Shown in pieces: positions 33,063 through 44,674 of a DNA stretch of 60,000 nucleotides. Position 1 is the stretch's first letter. Every line of letters starts with the position of its first letter. The stretch lies in contig NC_092676.1 in NCBI RefSeq assembly GCF_964355755.1, positions 20,258,288 to 20,318,287 on the forward strand. Direction: 5' to 3'. The translations under genes were made by a program, and so were the position numbers. The stretch is from Antedon mediterranea (taxonomy: Eukaryota > Echinodermata > Crinoidea > Comatulida > Antedonidae). A model generated the notes under the pieces. The model was not told the DNA's origin. It did no database searches and worked only from the letters and a program-made list of their open reading frames with translations.

Positions 33063-33482
33063 TTATTCCATGAATGCACTGTCTTTAATTCATTCATTAA
33101 AATCATCATTATTTATTAACAGGCATTTATTTATATGGAAATGTGTTTTGTCTAATGTAATCTTTAGCATAGTACATTGTACCTATAATTTGACACAATT
33201 AGAATAATATATTGCATTGTTCTAGGCATATGATGATTTGCATTATACCTTCCATCGTAATATATTCTTACTTCCCAACTTTACACAATGCAATTGTTTT
33301 AATCTATTTAAAACGCTTAATCCAAATAATTTGTTGTAAACATTATCAAATGCGGATGCAAAAAAAAATGAGAGTTTTAATGGCAAGAAAGAACAATGGC
33401 CTCAAACGAACTATAGCGGCATACATTGAGATGGACATTTTTTCCTTGCAAGGTAGTAAAACAACCCTGCATATTCGAAAAG

Positions 33483-33729
33483 TTAAAGATATATTGTCCC
33501 CCAAAAACATGAAAAAAATTTGATTATTTTGTAGTTTTAATCAAGTTAATCACTTCCGTAAATATTTTCACTTATAAAATGACAAAATAAATGGTTATAT
33601 TCAACCAAAAACTCATTGGTAAATGAAATTTGACTATTTTTTTCTATACAGTTTTTTAGGTAAATACATTTTTTTTTCGACTAAATTAAAATGACGTATT
33701 AACAAAAATGGTGGACAATACATCTTCAA
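33483..33729. mobile_element. Family C MITE
   Basis: Starts TTAAAGATATATTGTCCCCC and ends GGACAATACATCTTCAA, an inverted pair. Interior GTAGTTTTAATCAAGTTAATC and AATAAATGGTTATATTCAACC place it in reverse orientation to the 45442 copy. Noncoding, 247 bp. Confidence 0.8.
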
Positions 33730-34005
33730 GGAGATTTGTCATAGTCGCTTTTAAAAATGTGACAATTGTGCTTTTGAAATATAAAGGATAGGGCGGAGAC
33801 TCGACGTGACAAGATGCGCCATTTAGAAATTACACTTTGCCGGAAAAGTTTGGTTTAGGTTTCACTTCATAACACTGTTTTACTTTATTTTGCATACATT
33901 TAAAAACTTCCGGAATTGTCCCCAACCCCAAGATAGTACATAACGCAACATGTATGTCATAATGTTTCGCAATCCGCAGCGAATCAAATCCCTATTTAGC
34001 CATCA

Positions 34006-34190
34006 GTGCAAGCTCGGTGGTCTAAAGATGTGAACGCAAGGCTAGTGATCCGGATCCGAGGTCGTGGGTTCGAATCCCCTTGCGAGTTTTCTCAATGTAT
34101 AAAATACAAAATGACGTCAGAGTAGGGGAAACCTCTGACCTGATCCGAGCTTAGGGATGTTATTTTGTATTTCCCTTTTTTTATGAGTTG
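34006..34190 (+). mobile_element. Second tRNA-derived SINE family
   Basis: A-box-like GCTCGGTGGTCTAAAGATG (34012-34030) and a perfect B box GGTTCGAATCC (34068-34078) lie at tRNA spacing. The acceptor strands do not pair properly, so it is not a working tRNA gene. The tail holds an inverted pair, AAATACAAAATGACGTCAGAG against CCTCTGAC...TTATTTTGTATTT, ending near a T run at 34175-34182. The body is unlike the SINE at 3709-4036. Confidence 0.6.
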
Positions 34191-34431
34191 TATATTATAT
34201 AATGACTTCAAACGGTGCCGGTACCAAGGAAGAGTTTATACATTCACTTTTCGCTAAGGAGTACTTATTTGTCCCTATACAAAAAAGATGTTCGAGTTCG
34301 GGCCGAATCAACTCTAACCTATAACGCTAAATGTATTACACACGGGACATTCCAACCCTTTAAAAGAAAAAGAAGCATTTTGCGGGCCTACTCATGTATA
34401 ATGATAATGCCTGTATAATGGAAGGCTTATG

Positions 34432-34566
34432 TAAAGCCTTGTCTACACTATCAAACTAGTTTGACAAAAAAAAGTATGATGTGCCCAAATATGGTAGTGA
34501 TATGACATCATATCATCATGTCCATATATGGGCATATCACATTTGTTGTCACATAATATGTAGACG
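34432..34566. mobile_element. Family B MITE, 1 internal unit, 3' end decayed
   Basis: TAAAGCCTTGTCTACACTAT, CAAACTAGTTTGAC, one CCCAAATATGGTAGTGATATG, then CATGTCCATATATGGGCATATC and TTGTCACATAA. The right end is reduced to GTAGACG. Confidence 0.75.
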
Positions 34567-34569
34567 TTA

Positions 34570-36125
34570 CAAGTGAAACACATAAGAATATGTGTCATTA
34601 TCCCTCTGCATATTAAGTCGCATTCAAGTATGAGACTTTAAAAGTAGCCAATGAAAACGGCCCTCGCTAATTACAAATAAAGAAGTAACTATGTAGAAGG
34701 GAAAAATGTAAAATTTAGTACTATATTTTAAATAGACTGATGACGTAATCTTGACCAGGATTTATACCTAGACCTTTATACATGATGGTCGTCACAACAC
34801 CCTGATTGATCCGGATCTATATTGACTGTTTATACTTCCTATGTTTGGACACAAGGATATATTTCATTTTAGCTGTCAAATTTCTAACGAACTATTCCGT
34901 TATATCAATTACTATTAAACGGATGTGTTATCTATTTGATGATGACATGCTTTCAGTGGATTTACTGCATGCTAGTTCGATTGACCAGACGAGTTACGCA
35001 ATAACCTCACACTTCCTAATTTTGTCAGACAACTACTATACGTGCGATAAAAATGGTACGGTTTGACGCATGCGCGCATCTCTTCTTTTTCCTATTAACT
35101 GTTTAGATTTGAAGATAGTCCTAATAATGTATTAACCATTTTATAACGAACTGTAATCAATCAAGTTTCTTTTTTTCAATGATAAGACAAAATAGTAAAA
35201 AGCATAAAAATATCAAAATTACAGAGTGAAATATTGGACAGCAAGGACGGAAAGAAAAGGCAATTACCTGCCTTTGAGCTCAACTTCCATTTGGTTTAGA
35301 AGATATCAAGCAAATAATGTAATAAATGAATTAATATCAAAATACATAATTATAATAAATATAATACAAAGTGAAATCATTATTAAAGATGATATAATAA
35401 TTAAAAGTTGATCACATACCTAATACAAATTCTGTGACTTTAGTTTTAAAAGATTTCCTATAATTATTATACCTTATATAATTACTTTTCGCTTAATTTC
35501 TGGTATTTTTTCTATGTCCACTTATACCGTTATATCGAATTGAAATAATTATTATTCTAGGAATACCGGTATGTATTATTAATCTATTTTAAAGTGAAGT
35601 GCTTTCAATGACTTTAGTGATTCGGTGATTTATTTCGATTTGGAGCATCACGTTTTGTTACCAATTAAATAATTTGTCGTTGTGTTCCGGTCAAAACTTT
35701 TAAAAGGAATGTTGGCAAACAGATATTTTAGAATGATGTGCAAATATTTATGTTGGTATTTCTACCTGTTTATCCCTTTTATTGGGTATTTCTGTTATTT
35801 GCAATATTATCTGGTCAGGGTAATATTAAAGAACCCAGCGCAGGCCATGGTCATGTTCGAACATCTTCATCGAGGGGGTAAAATACAAACATTTTTCAAA
35901 GATTCCATAATAAAGTTATTCTATTTCAGTATTTAGTATATTATGTGAATAAGATTTAGCATATGACAATCAACAGACCTTTAAGCCAACAGGTGTACGG
36001 ACACCTTACTACATTCCATCGCATCAGTTCATCTATTTCTTCCTTATTCATTGTTTTTATTGAAAGATATAAACATGTTATGTAGCGGTTTCGAATACTT
36101 GGAACCCCGTTACGTTACGGGGACC
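34570..36125. other. AT-rich noncoding region
   Basis: Mostly featureless. At 35760-35885 a pyrimidine-rich tract ends in TCTGGTCAG and is followed by a codon-like 68-nt stretch and GTAAAATAC; I judged this too weak to call an exon. Confidence 0.4.
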
Positions 36126-36129
36126 TACG

Positions 36130-36620
36130 ACGAGCGAGTGACCAAGCGGTTAAAGATTGGTTCCGATTTGGACGCAACGCAGCGACGTATTGATGCAAAG
36201 TGCTGTATTTCTTAAAAATCACAAGTGAGAACCGACGACGCAAGAAGCGGGGGAAAACATATAACACAATTATTAGAAGGGCATTTTCTTACGTTGCGTA
36301 GATTGCGTTACCTTTCGTCGCTAGTGGGGACCAAGCTTAAGACAGTGAAAACCCCATACCTTGCCATATTAACATCAAGGGTTTGAGCCTCACTCGCTCC
36401 ATGTCACTGCCTCTATGGTTCTGGTTGTAGAACAAGACTTCTCAGATAAGGACTATAACCCGTATGTTCAGTGTACACATATGGCTAATGTGCAACCTTA
36501 AAGAACCCATGCGGTAGTACATCTTTCGAGACGAGTAGTCGTTACTCCGATGTAGTAGTGTACACACAACCACTGTCACACACAGACTCATCATAACTCA
36601 TCAAGGGGGGGGGGGGCCCT
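36130..36620 (+). mobile_element. tRNA-derived SINE split by a MITE
   Basis: Head GAGCGAGTGACCAAGCGG, TTAA, then a 190-bp MITE, then the SINE resumes at GACAGTGAAAACC and continues with GGGTTTGAGCCTCACTCGCTCC, GGTTCTGGTTGTAGAAC, TTCTCAGATAAGGAC and CATCTTTCGAGACGAGTAG. The same blocks are uninterrupted at 3709-4036. The tail fades near 36620 in a G run. Confidence 0.8.
36150..36340. mobile_element. Family A MITE (long subfamily) with TTAA duplication
   Basis: Inserted in the A-box region of the SINE. TTAA lies at both borders (36150-36153 and 36337-36340), while the uninterrupted SINE has a single TTAA at this place. Ends AGATTGGTTCC and GTGGGGACCAAGC; the interior matches 5459-5662 in reverse orientation. 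This gives a direct empty-site comparison for the target duplication. Confidence 0.85.
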
Positions 36621-36624
36621 AGAT

Positions 36625-37180
36625 TGTCAGCATATGCTGTTTAGAGTCACCCTCTATAAATAAGGTGAAATTTTAAAAAAAGCATATCATGGGCAAATTA
36701 TGTAATCAGTGTTATGGTTTGGTTAGACTTAGTTTATGGCCTAATGTAAAATCATATTGTGTGTACTAAAATTGAACAATACATCAAATGTTTAAAAAAC
36801 ATCATAAAAGTCCAAGCCAAAAATAGTTGCCACAGAATAAATACGTACATTTCCCACAAAAATGTTTACAATTGAAAGGTTAATTTATAGCTTTATAGTA
36901 TACCAAATATATTAATGTATCTGTTTAACTTCAGTTATGTTTTCCCACAGATTTTGTAATTTTAACGCAAGGCATGCACTTCTAAAAGCAGTATAAACGG
37001 ACACCATGATTCTAATTTAGGATTTGAACCAACGACTTTATAATGATGTGAACTGTATTCGCTTGTTGGTAAGTCAGAGCTATCTTTTCATTTTACGAAA
37101 TGATTTTACTCTATATTTGCTAATCGTTCAGATGAGACATTATTCCCGTGTATATACGTTAAGGATATGTTTGTGTGTGT
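36625..37180. other. AT-rich noncoding stretch
   Basis: Nothing recognised. Confidence 0.5.
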
Positions 37181-37182
37181 CG

Positions 37183-37490
37183 AAACGAGTAGGGGATCGT
37201 CTCCCCACTCTTGCACCGATCATACCCGGCAGCGCTCTTTATGAATGTCGACGGGACGAGTTACCGAGGGACCTGTGTCTCCCCTTGTACTGATCAAGCT
37301 AGGCAGCGCTTTCTTTGTGGCTGCCGTCCAAATGAGTAGGGGATCGTCTCCCCGCCCTTACCATGGTAGAGAGCGATGTGACCGTCCATGTGTCTAAACG
37401 AGTAGAGGATTGCCTTCATACATTTTGTAGAATATTGATCATTGTATAGACAGCGCTCTTTCACGTCTGCCGTGACTTTGCTGATGAATA
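37183..37490. repeat. Degenerate tandem repeat, about 75 bp, four units
   Basis: Units begin near 37183, 37256, 37331 and 37397 with AACGAGTAGGGGATCGTCTC or a variant and carry GGCAGCGCTCTTT and TGCCGTCC. This patch is clearly more GC-rich than its surroundings. Open frames on both strands cross it but do not repeat in step with it. Confidence 0.6.
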
Positions 37491-37499
37491 CTGGAACAT

Positions 37500-38975
37500 A
37501 AAACAATAATGTATGTAGCTGTCTGTTATGTTTAATGCAATATCCTTTTGATGATACGAATTTCTTTTGTTTTTTCTCAAAGGAATTATCATTTATATTA
37601 AAATTATCTATTCTAGCTTTAATTCTGACCTAAAACCATATAGCAGGCCAAAGTGTCTTCACTGTGTGCAATTTACAATTTATTACGTCTAGACGATTAT
37701 GGTGAACAATACTGATATTATGGAATGCATTTACACTCATTGAGATAGAAATAACATCAAGTATAGTTTCTTCTCTTTCAACAAACCGCATCATAAATGA
37801 TGTGTAGTGACGTGTTTAGGACGTCGCGTTTTAAATAATCAGGTACCGTATATACGTACCTGTAAGGTAACGTGTTGAGAGCGTTGTGTTTTATATAATG
37901 ACAGATATAGATTGTACTAGTTACTAGTTTTTTTATGTGCTATTTGTTTGTATTAGAGCCTATTAGTTCATTGACCTCTAGTACACGCTCACCTTTTCCA
38001 AAAACATTTGTTTTTGTGTACGATAGATGTCGCCACATCAATATTATTACCGTACGTAGTTAACGTTTTTTATATAGGCCTAGACTGAGCACTAAATGCA
38101 TGTTTGTGTTAAGTTGTGAGCATGGCATGTTCAATCATGTCATCGTTGTCTTCACCATCACATAGGGCCTACATTAACAACATGCCGCAAATGTACGGTG
38201 TAATTAGCTAATAGATACGTCACATTAGGACATCAAGTAAATATCTAGATCTTACGGTGATGAACGAGAACTCAAATAAGCTTATGAAAACTGGTCAATG
38301 AATTTGGATTTCTCAGTGGGAGATAAATTTGTCCTTCTGATAGTCCAGTAAAATATTTTGGTATGTAAAATGATTGCAGTGGTCAAAATAAAGTATAAAT
38401 ACCCATGGGCTAATATAAGGAAAACAACGTAAACAAAATAGGATTTTTTTGTTGTTCAAGTCCAAACCAAAATCCGGTTTTTTTTAACCCTATGATGGTG
38501 TTGTATAATGTTTGAAATAATTGGGAATACCAGGGAAGAGATATAATATTCTACACCCTAATTTAATCATGGTTTTATCAAGAATTTAAGGCATTTAAGA
38601 CGATTTTAGTTTGATAAATCCGGCCCATGGATACTAAACAGGCCTAGATACGTTTTTTTTTTATTATTTAGGCTAAAATGATTTAAAACCTAAATTGTTC
38701 GATTTTGTCTTGTATTTTTAGAATTTATTTCTAAAAAAAACTTATAGGCCGGCTACTTTTGAATTCATAGTATAATCTAACCGATGTTTGTTTATATCAG
38801 TCTTATTATAAAGTTCAGATATTAATGTTGATATCTATCAAATATATACAGATGATGATTGAGATAGGCCACACTCTATTCAAGATTTAAGATAAAGAAT
38901 TTGTCAACAGAAGTATTTTTATTATTAATAAATAAAACTTATATTCTCATAAAACCGATGAAGCGTGCGTCGCTT
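37500..38975. other. AT-rich noncoding region
   Basis: Nothing recognised, apart from a TAGGCCTA at 38075 and a GGTACCGTATATACGTACC near-palindrome at 37842-37860. Confidence 0.45.
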
Positions 38976-38978
38976 ACC

Positions 38979-40506
38979 GTAATAAAATAGGTGCTGCTAC
39001 CCCCCAGATCTGCCACAAATAAAATAGGTGCTGTTACCCCCAGATCTGCTACCACAAATAAAATAGGTTCTGCTCCCCCCAGATCTGCCACCACAAATAA
39101 AATAGGTGCTTCTACCCCCCAGATCTGCCACCACAAATAAAATAGGTGCTGCTACCCCCCAGATCTGCCACCACAAATAAAATAGGTTCTGCTACCCCCC
39201 AGATCTGCCACCACAAATAAAATAGGTGCTGCTACCCCCCGAGATCTGCCACCACAAATACAATAGGTGCTGCTACCCCCCAGATCTGCCACCACAAATA
39301 AAATAGGTTCTGCTACCCCCCAGATCTGCCACCACAAATAAAATAGGTGCTGCTACCCCCCAGATCTGCCACCACAAATAAAATTGGTGCTCCTAACCCC
39401 CAGATCTGCCACAAATAAAATAGATGCTACTACCCTCCAGATCTGCTACCACAAATAAAATAGGTGCTCCTACCCCCAGATCTGCCACAAAAAAATAGAT
39501 GCTACTACCGCCCCTCCCCCACCCCCAGATCTGCCACAAATAAAATAGATGCTGCTACCCCCAGATCTGCCACAAATAAAATAGATGCTACTACCCCCCC
39601 CCCCCACCCAGATCTGCCACAAATAAAATAGATGCTGCTACCCCCAGATCTGCCACAAATAAAATAGGTGCTGCTACCCCCCAGATCTGCCACCACAAAT
39701 AAAATAGGTTCTGATACCCCCCCTCCCCCCAGATCTGCCACCACAAATAAAATAGGTGCTGCTACCCCCCAGATCTGCCACCACAAATAAAATAGGTTCT
39801 GATACCCCCCTCCCCCCCCCCCCCAGATCTGCCACCACAAATAAAAGAGGTGCTGCTACCCCCCAGATCTGCCACCACAAATAAAATTGGTGCTCCTAAC
39901 CCCCAGATCTGCCACAAATAAAATAGATGCTGCTACCCCCCCAGATCTGCCACCACAAATAAAATAGGTTCTGATACCCCCTCCCCCCCCCCCCAGATAT
40001 GCCACCACGAATAAAATAGGTGCTCCTACCCCCAGATCTGCCACAAAAAAATAGATGCTACTACCGCCCCTCCCCCCACCCCCAGATCTGCCACAAATAA
40101 AATAGATGCTGCTACCCCCAGATCTGCCACAAATAAAATAGATGCTACTACCCCCCCCCCCCCCCCACCCAGATCTGCCACAAATAAAATAGATGCTGCT
40201 ACCCCCAGATCTGCCACAAATAAAATAGGTGCTGCTACCCCCCAGATCTGCCACCACAAATAAAATAGGTTCTGATACCCCCCTCCCCCCCCCCCTCCCC
40301 AGATCTGCCACCACAAATAAAATAGGTGCTGCTACCCCCAGATCTGCCACCACAAATAAAATAGGTTCTGATACCCCCTCTTCCCCCCCCCCCAGATCTG
40401 GCACCACAAATAAAAGAGGTGCTGCTACCCCCCAGATCTGCCACCACAAATAAAATTGGTGCTCCTAACCCCCAGATCTGCCACAAATAAAATAGGTGCT
40501 GCCACG
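38979..40506. repeat. 40-bp AGATCT/poly-C satellite with large duplication
   Basis: Units of about 37-60 bp: CCACAAATAAAATAGGTGCT, GCTACCCCCC, AGATCTGCCA. Length differences come from a missing CCA and from C-tracts reaching 17 C. A block at about 39446-39930 recurs at about 40008-40495 with the same order of variant units and differs mainly in C-tract length. Frames of up to 197 codons on the minus strand, and overlapping ones on both strands, are by-products of the stop-poor unit. Confidence 0.95.
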
Positions 40507-40509
40507 AAT

Positions 40510-41400
40510 ATTGTCACTAGCAAGCGTACAGTATTTTGATTGACATAATCTGTTGTTATTTGTCTCTTTTTTTTCCTCAATTTATACTTTCATGGAATGT
40601 GACATTTACAAAACCATAATACGTGAACATTTCAACCTGTGCTGTGTCACCTTCATGGGGACTACTAGTGCATACCTAATACTAGATTCCGAGTAAAAAT
40701 ACTACTAAACTAAAAATATTCAAAACACCTTGATATTAATCAACAGATTACAGCATTATTCATTTAGTTAATGTCATTCCTTTGATGCATTCGAGCATAA
40801 AAACAATTTACTTGAGCAATAAGCAACATGTTTTTCATGATTTGACCGTGGCGTGCCATATGCGGAATCTTGGTTATTTCAACAACGATTTTAATCGAAG
40901 GGTGACTCTATTAGTATTACGTAATTAAATTCAATATGTGAAATATCAACAACAATAGAAAAAGTATTTATCTTTAGATAAGGACAAAATATTTTGTTAA
41001 AAAAAACTCCATAACGATAACTATTCTGTTGAATATCAATACCGTGTCTAAACCCTATGATAACACTTATATTGCTAAAACATGAAAATGATGCAGTAAA
41101 ATAGGGGATGATTCAAAGGAGGGGTTGTAGGCCTACTATTTAAATATATAAATTAAATATAGCTTATAAGGGGTTTCGATGCTTAGATATTATTACTAAA
41201 TAATTTAATTCGTCACATTGACGAATTATAGGTGATCATTTTTATAATTTTTAACAACGATGCACGTACGCTGTGATAGTCAAAACAATGTTTACTTGTA
41301 AGAGCCTATGTTAGTAAGCCCAGGGAGGTATCTTTCCTTGTATGCCTGATACAGTCGGTGAGGTGGCCCACGTGTGTCATGTTTAGAGCGTCTTGTGTGA
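40510..41400. other. AT-rich noncoding stretch
   Basis: Nothing recognised. An ATTAAA on the minus strand at about 41205-41210 could serve the exon candidate at 41411-41534. Confidence 0.45.
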
Positions 41401-41410
41401 CGTGTCTAAT

Positions 41411-41534
41411 CTAACCATGATGTTTATTATCTTGTGCTTCTTGCTGCCGTGCTTCTCCCCCTGTGAATGTATCATCACCTTCTGTATTAAATTCACTATT
41501 GATGCTACCTATAGCGTCACTTGGAGGAACGCGC
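41411..41534 (-). CDS. Candidate 3'-terminal coding exon
   Basis: On the minus strand, a good acceptor (a TATTAATTTTAG tract ending at 41535-41536) opens a 40-codon frame that ends in TAG at 41411-41413. The peptide begins RVPPSDAIGSINSEF, continues with acidic and polar residues (TEGDDTFTGGEAR) and ends QDNKHHG. Its composition (D, E, G, Q, N, A) is unlike the F/I/L/Y-rich chance frames typical here and looks like a hydrophilic protein C-terminus. The exon would start in phase 1. I found no partner exon upstream and recognise no family. The overlapping plus-strand frame at 41393-41629 is Cys- and Ile-rich and is probably its shadow. Confidence 0.25.
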
Positions 41535-41639
41535 CTAAAATTAATACTTATAGTAATAAATCGTTTACACAATGTAATTTGATTCATATTTTTGAACCTA
41601 TAATCATTCATGAGAAACTAGAGTTTTGATCCCAGAGTT

Positions 41640-42050
41640 GCCAACACCTTTGTGACACCTATAGGTTATACTATATTTATTTTGAATTAATTTTAATTAT
41701 TTATTCACTCACACCTGCTACCAATTGAATTGGTTTAATTTTCATTAAAATGCAAATCATTGTGAAGAATATAGGCCTAAACAATGAGTGGGCGAACCTG
41801 TTAAAATGACCTATAATATCTAAATGACTTTACATGTAAACAGCATCTTAATTTGTCATTGTAGCGTACTTATCTTTTTATATATGGACATACAGTGTTT
41901 AGGCGTCCTAATTACTGCAATGCGTAAAACACCTTTATTCATTTAATTCAGTGATACTGTCAAAAGACACTATAATACAGTAGTACGTTGAAATGCTGAA
42001 AATAATGCTAGGCCCTTCGGTATTCCACAACTGGGTACTATCTAATGCAG
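41640..42050. other. AT-rich noncoding stretch
   Basis: Nothing recognised. Confidence 0.5.
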
Positions 42051-42056
42051 TATTCC

Positions 42057-42208
42057 ATCCTCGATAATTGTGCAACTGTTAGAAAGATCAAGGTACACAA
42101 AGTAACGTTTACGTGCACGTACATTATAATGCCAAAAATTACGTGCACGTAAACGTCATTTTGTGTATCTTGATCTTTTTAACAGTTGCAAAATTATTAT
42201 CGAGGATT
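42057..42208. mobile_element. Foldback MITE, 152 bp
   Basis: Arms of about 65 bp: ATCCTCGATAATTGTGCAAC, TGTTAGAAAGATCAAGG, then ACGTTTACGTGCACGTA; the right arm is its reverse complement with a few changes and a 2-bp length difference. The loop is only about 15 bp (ATTATAATGCCAAAA). Noncoding. Confidence 0.8.
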
Positions 42209-42209
42209 A

Positions 42210-44140
42210 GTAGGCCTATTATCATTGGCAATGATTTAATTACAAAAACTTGATAAAGTTTGATAACAAATTTTGTATGTATTTATGTTTTTAAAATTAC
42301 GCAAGTTCTAGATTGATACTCCAGTCATTTGTTTATACTAGGCCTATAAACATGGAATTGTGAGAAACTTTACCGTTTACAACCACGGGAAACAAACGTA
42401 TATCATTTATAAATAGCATATTATTATTGACCTAAAAATAAAAAAAGTACACGTCAGTTTTGTCAAGACATCCTATTGCTTTTGTAGTTTTATCATTCTG
42501 ATTGATTTATAGTAAGGAATTTTAATTGATGGATAATATTAAAGTCGCCCAAATTCTGTTTTACCTCCGCTAAGATCAAGCCTGTGTTCAGAGGTTTAAA
42601 TAGTAAATATGCTTCCCTTTGGAATTATAAATACCAAAAGGTAACACATTTCGTTCAGAGTGCGTTGAACTACCGTAATACAGTATTATAGTAAAAGTGA
42701 AAAATAAGGAATGTTTTTCGTACTCGTTATTTAGGAAGAGTACCAGCCCATTAACTAATTTCTCAATGATTTGGCTTATTAATAGCAAGATTCCAGTGAT
42801 TCAATGTAGGCCTATCACCCTACTCAATATATTGATTATGGGGTGCTGTCATGACCGTGTTTTTTTAACGAATTTTTAAAAGAGTTTTGCTATTTCTTTG
42901 GTCAACTACATTGTCAGTGTCGATATGTATTATTTATTTCATTTCAAATTTTAATTTTTAAACGCAATATAATAGTAATTGTAATAACAGGGACGAGTGC
43001 AGAGCTACTTCCCTGATAGTAATGACAATAATATTTAATAATAATTTTAATTTTTTATTATAGCCATTAATTTCCCCTCCGTTTATACCCTCATTCATAA
43101 TCTCTAAGAAGCCTAATTATATATAATTATAACAATTATGTTTAAATGATATTACCTGACACCATACTATACTCACGTCACAAAATGGCTTACATAAATT
43201 CGCTACACGCGACACAGTATAATCAGGGAGTTGTAATACACCATTATGTGTATCACATGGTGGTGCCAGCATGTATCATGGAAAGGTTTGATCAGGGAGT
43301 TGTAATTATACTAATTACAACTCCCTGATTAGGTTAATGGTTGTGTTATGGTCTATGATACTGTCATTACATGAATCTGTATTACGGAATGTTCCTATGA
43401 TACTGGAGGAGAATCTAGATACAGTACCGATAATCGGTCGCGTGTCAATAATTATGCTGCTTGCTTTTTTCCGCGAAAAGATCCATGCGCAAGAGGGCGT
43501 ATTACGCCTGCATTAATTTTGTTTGTATAGTTTTAAATAATATCAGTATATTATAATGAATAAAAATCTTTCTCTTAGAGAAAGCTATACTAAACAATAT
43601 CTAATTTACGATCATGTCGCTGTTAAAAAAGATATATGTATCTTACAACGCAATAAAATTGAGCCTATGCAATTATAATACAGTATATCACATGAGGACG
43701 TAAAATGCGCTTAAACTAGATTTTGAGATGTTCGTTTATAATAGACCATGATATGTCTTTATATTATGCGTCTTAATAAAGTGCAAAGCCTGGATTTAGT
43801 TACTTGACTCTCAATTAGGTAAAACATTTCAGACTAATTCTAATGATATTGTTCCACTCATTTGTCGTTAATATTATTACTAATATGGGTGAATATGTAT
43901 TTACACCGTCAGTATAAAACTATTAAATATTGTAGACAATTACACGATAATTGCATTAATAGTTTAATTCACTTTATTTTAAATGCAATAAAATAACTTT
44001 TATTATCTGAAAGTTCTCAGGTTACTTTGAAAGTACCTTTTAAAAAAATAAAATAGATGACTCCAGCAATAAACAAAATTCCAATAATTATTTATTTTAT
44101 TATTCGCAGTAGTTATTCTAATTATCGTTCAATTATTGTA
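42210..44140. other. AT-rich noncoding region
   Basis: No gene recognised. Holds three TAGGCCTA words (42211, 42339, 42807) and the hairpin listed at 43221-43329. Confidence 0.45.
43221..43329. repeat. Motif repeated directly and as a perfect hairpin
   Basis: AATCAGGGAGTTGTAATA at 43221-43238 recurs at 43291-43308 as ATCAGGGAGTTGTAATTA, which is followed after three bases by its exact reverse complement (43312-43329), an 18-bp perfect hairpin. A related short hairpin, CAGGGAGAT-GTAA-ATCTCCCTG, is at 45037-45058. Confidence 0.75.
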
Positions 44141-44146
44141 TTCTCA

Positions 44147-44674
44147 TTAAGGCTTTGTCTAAAAAAGTATGATCTTCTTAAATAGGGTAGTGATATGCCC
44201 AAATAGGGTAATGATATGCCCAAATAGGGTAGTGATATGCCCAAATAGGGTAGTGATATGCCCAAATAGGGTAGTGATACGCCCAAATAGGGTAGTGATA
44301 TGCCCAAATAGGGTAGTGATATGGCCAAATAGGGTAGTGATATGCCCAAATAGGGTAGTGATATGCCCAAATAGGGTAGTGATATGCCCAAATAGGGTAG
44401 TGATATGCCCAAATAGGGTAGTGATATGCCCAAATAGGGTAGTGATATGGCCAAACATGGTAGTGATATGGCCAAACAGGGTAGTGATGGCCAAACATGG
44501 TAGTGATATGGCCAAACAGGGTAGTGATATGCCAAAATATGGTAGTGATATGCCCAGATATGGTAGTAGTGATATGCACAAATAATATGGTAGTGATATG
44601 ACATCATCATGTCCATATGTGGGCACATCACATTTTGTTGTCACATGAAGTTTGATAGTGTAGACAGAGCTCTA
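44147..44674. mobile_element. Family B MITE with internal satellite, about 19 units
   Basis: Outer parts are family B: TTAAGGCTTTGTCTA at the left; GTCCATATGTGGGCACATCAC, TTGTCACATGAAGTTTGATAG and TGTAGACAGAGCTCTA at the right. Inside, the 21-bp unit is repeated about 19 times, mostly in the variant CCCAAATAGGGTAGTGATATG, with GGCCAAACAGGG/ATGG variants toward the right. The CAAACTAGTTTGAC segment is deleted. Four overlapping frames of 133-169 codons are due to 21 being a multiple of three. Confidence 0.9.

Noticed and set aside
33212-33523. 103-codon plus-strand frame
   Set aside because: Its end overlaps the left end of a family C MITE (from 33483) and its composition is that of AT-rich noncoding DNA.
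34006-34086. Functional tRNA gene
   Set aside because: A and B boxes are good, but the acceptor strands do not pair and an element-like tail follows; called a SINE.
35760-35890. Possible 68-nt exon (VILKNPAQAMVMFEHLH) between TGGTCAG and GTAAAATAC
   Set aside because: The acceptor tract is reasonable but the donor is weak, the exon is very short and no partner is visible.
39505-40486. Gly-rich frames of up to 197 codons on the minus strand
   Set aside because: Produced by the C-tract satellite; the frames shift with every change in tract length and have no non-repetitive domain.
41393-41629. 78-codon plus-strand frame with a hydrophobic N-terminus
   Set aside because: It overlaps the more coding-like minus-strand exon candidate; its Cys/Ile-rich sequence looks like the antisense of that.
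44122-44644. Reading frames of 133-169 codons on both strands
   Set aside because: Same cause: the 21-bp array within a MITE.
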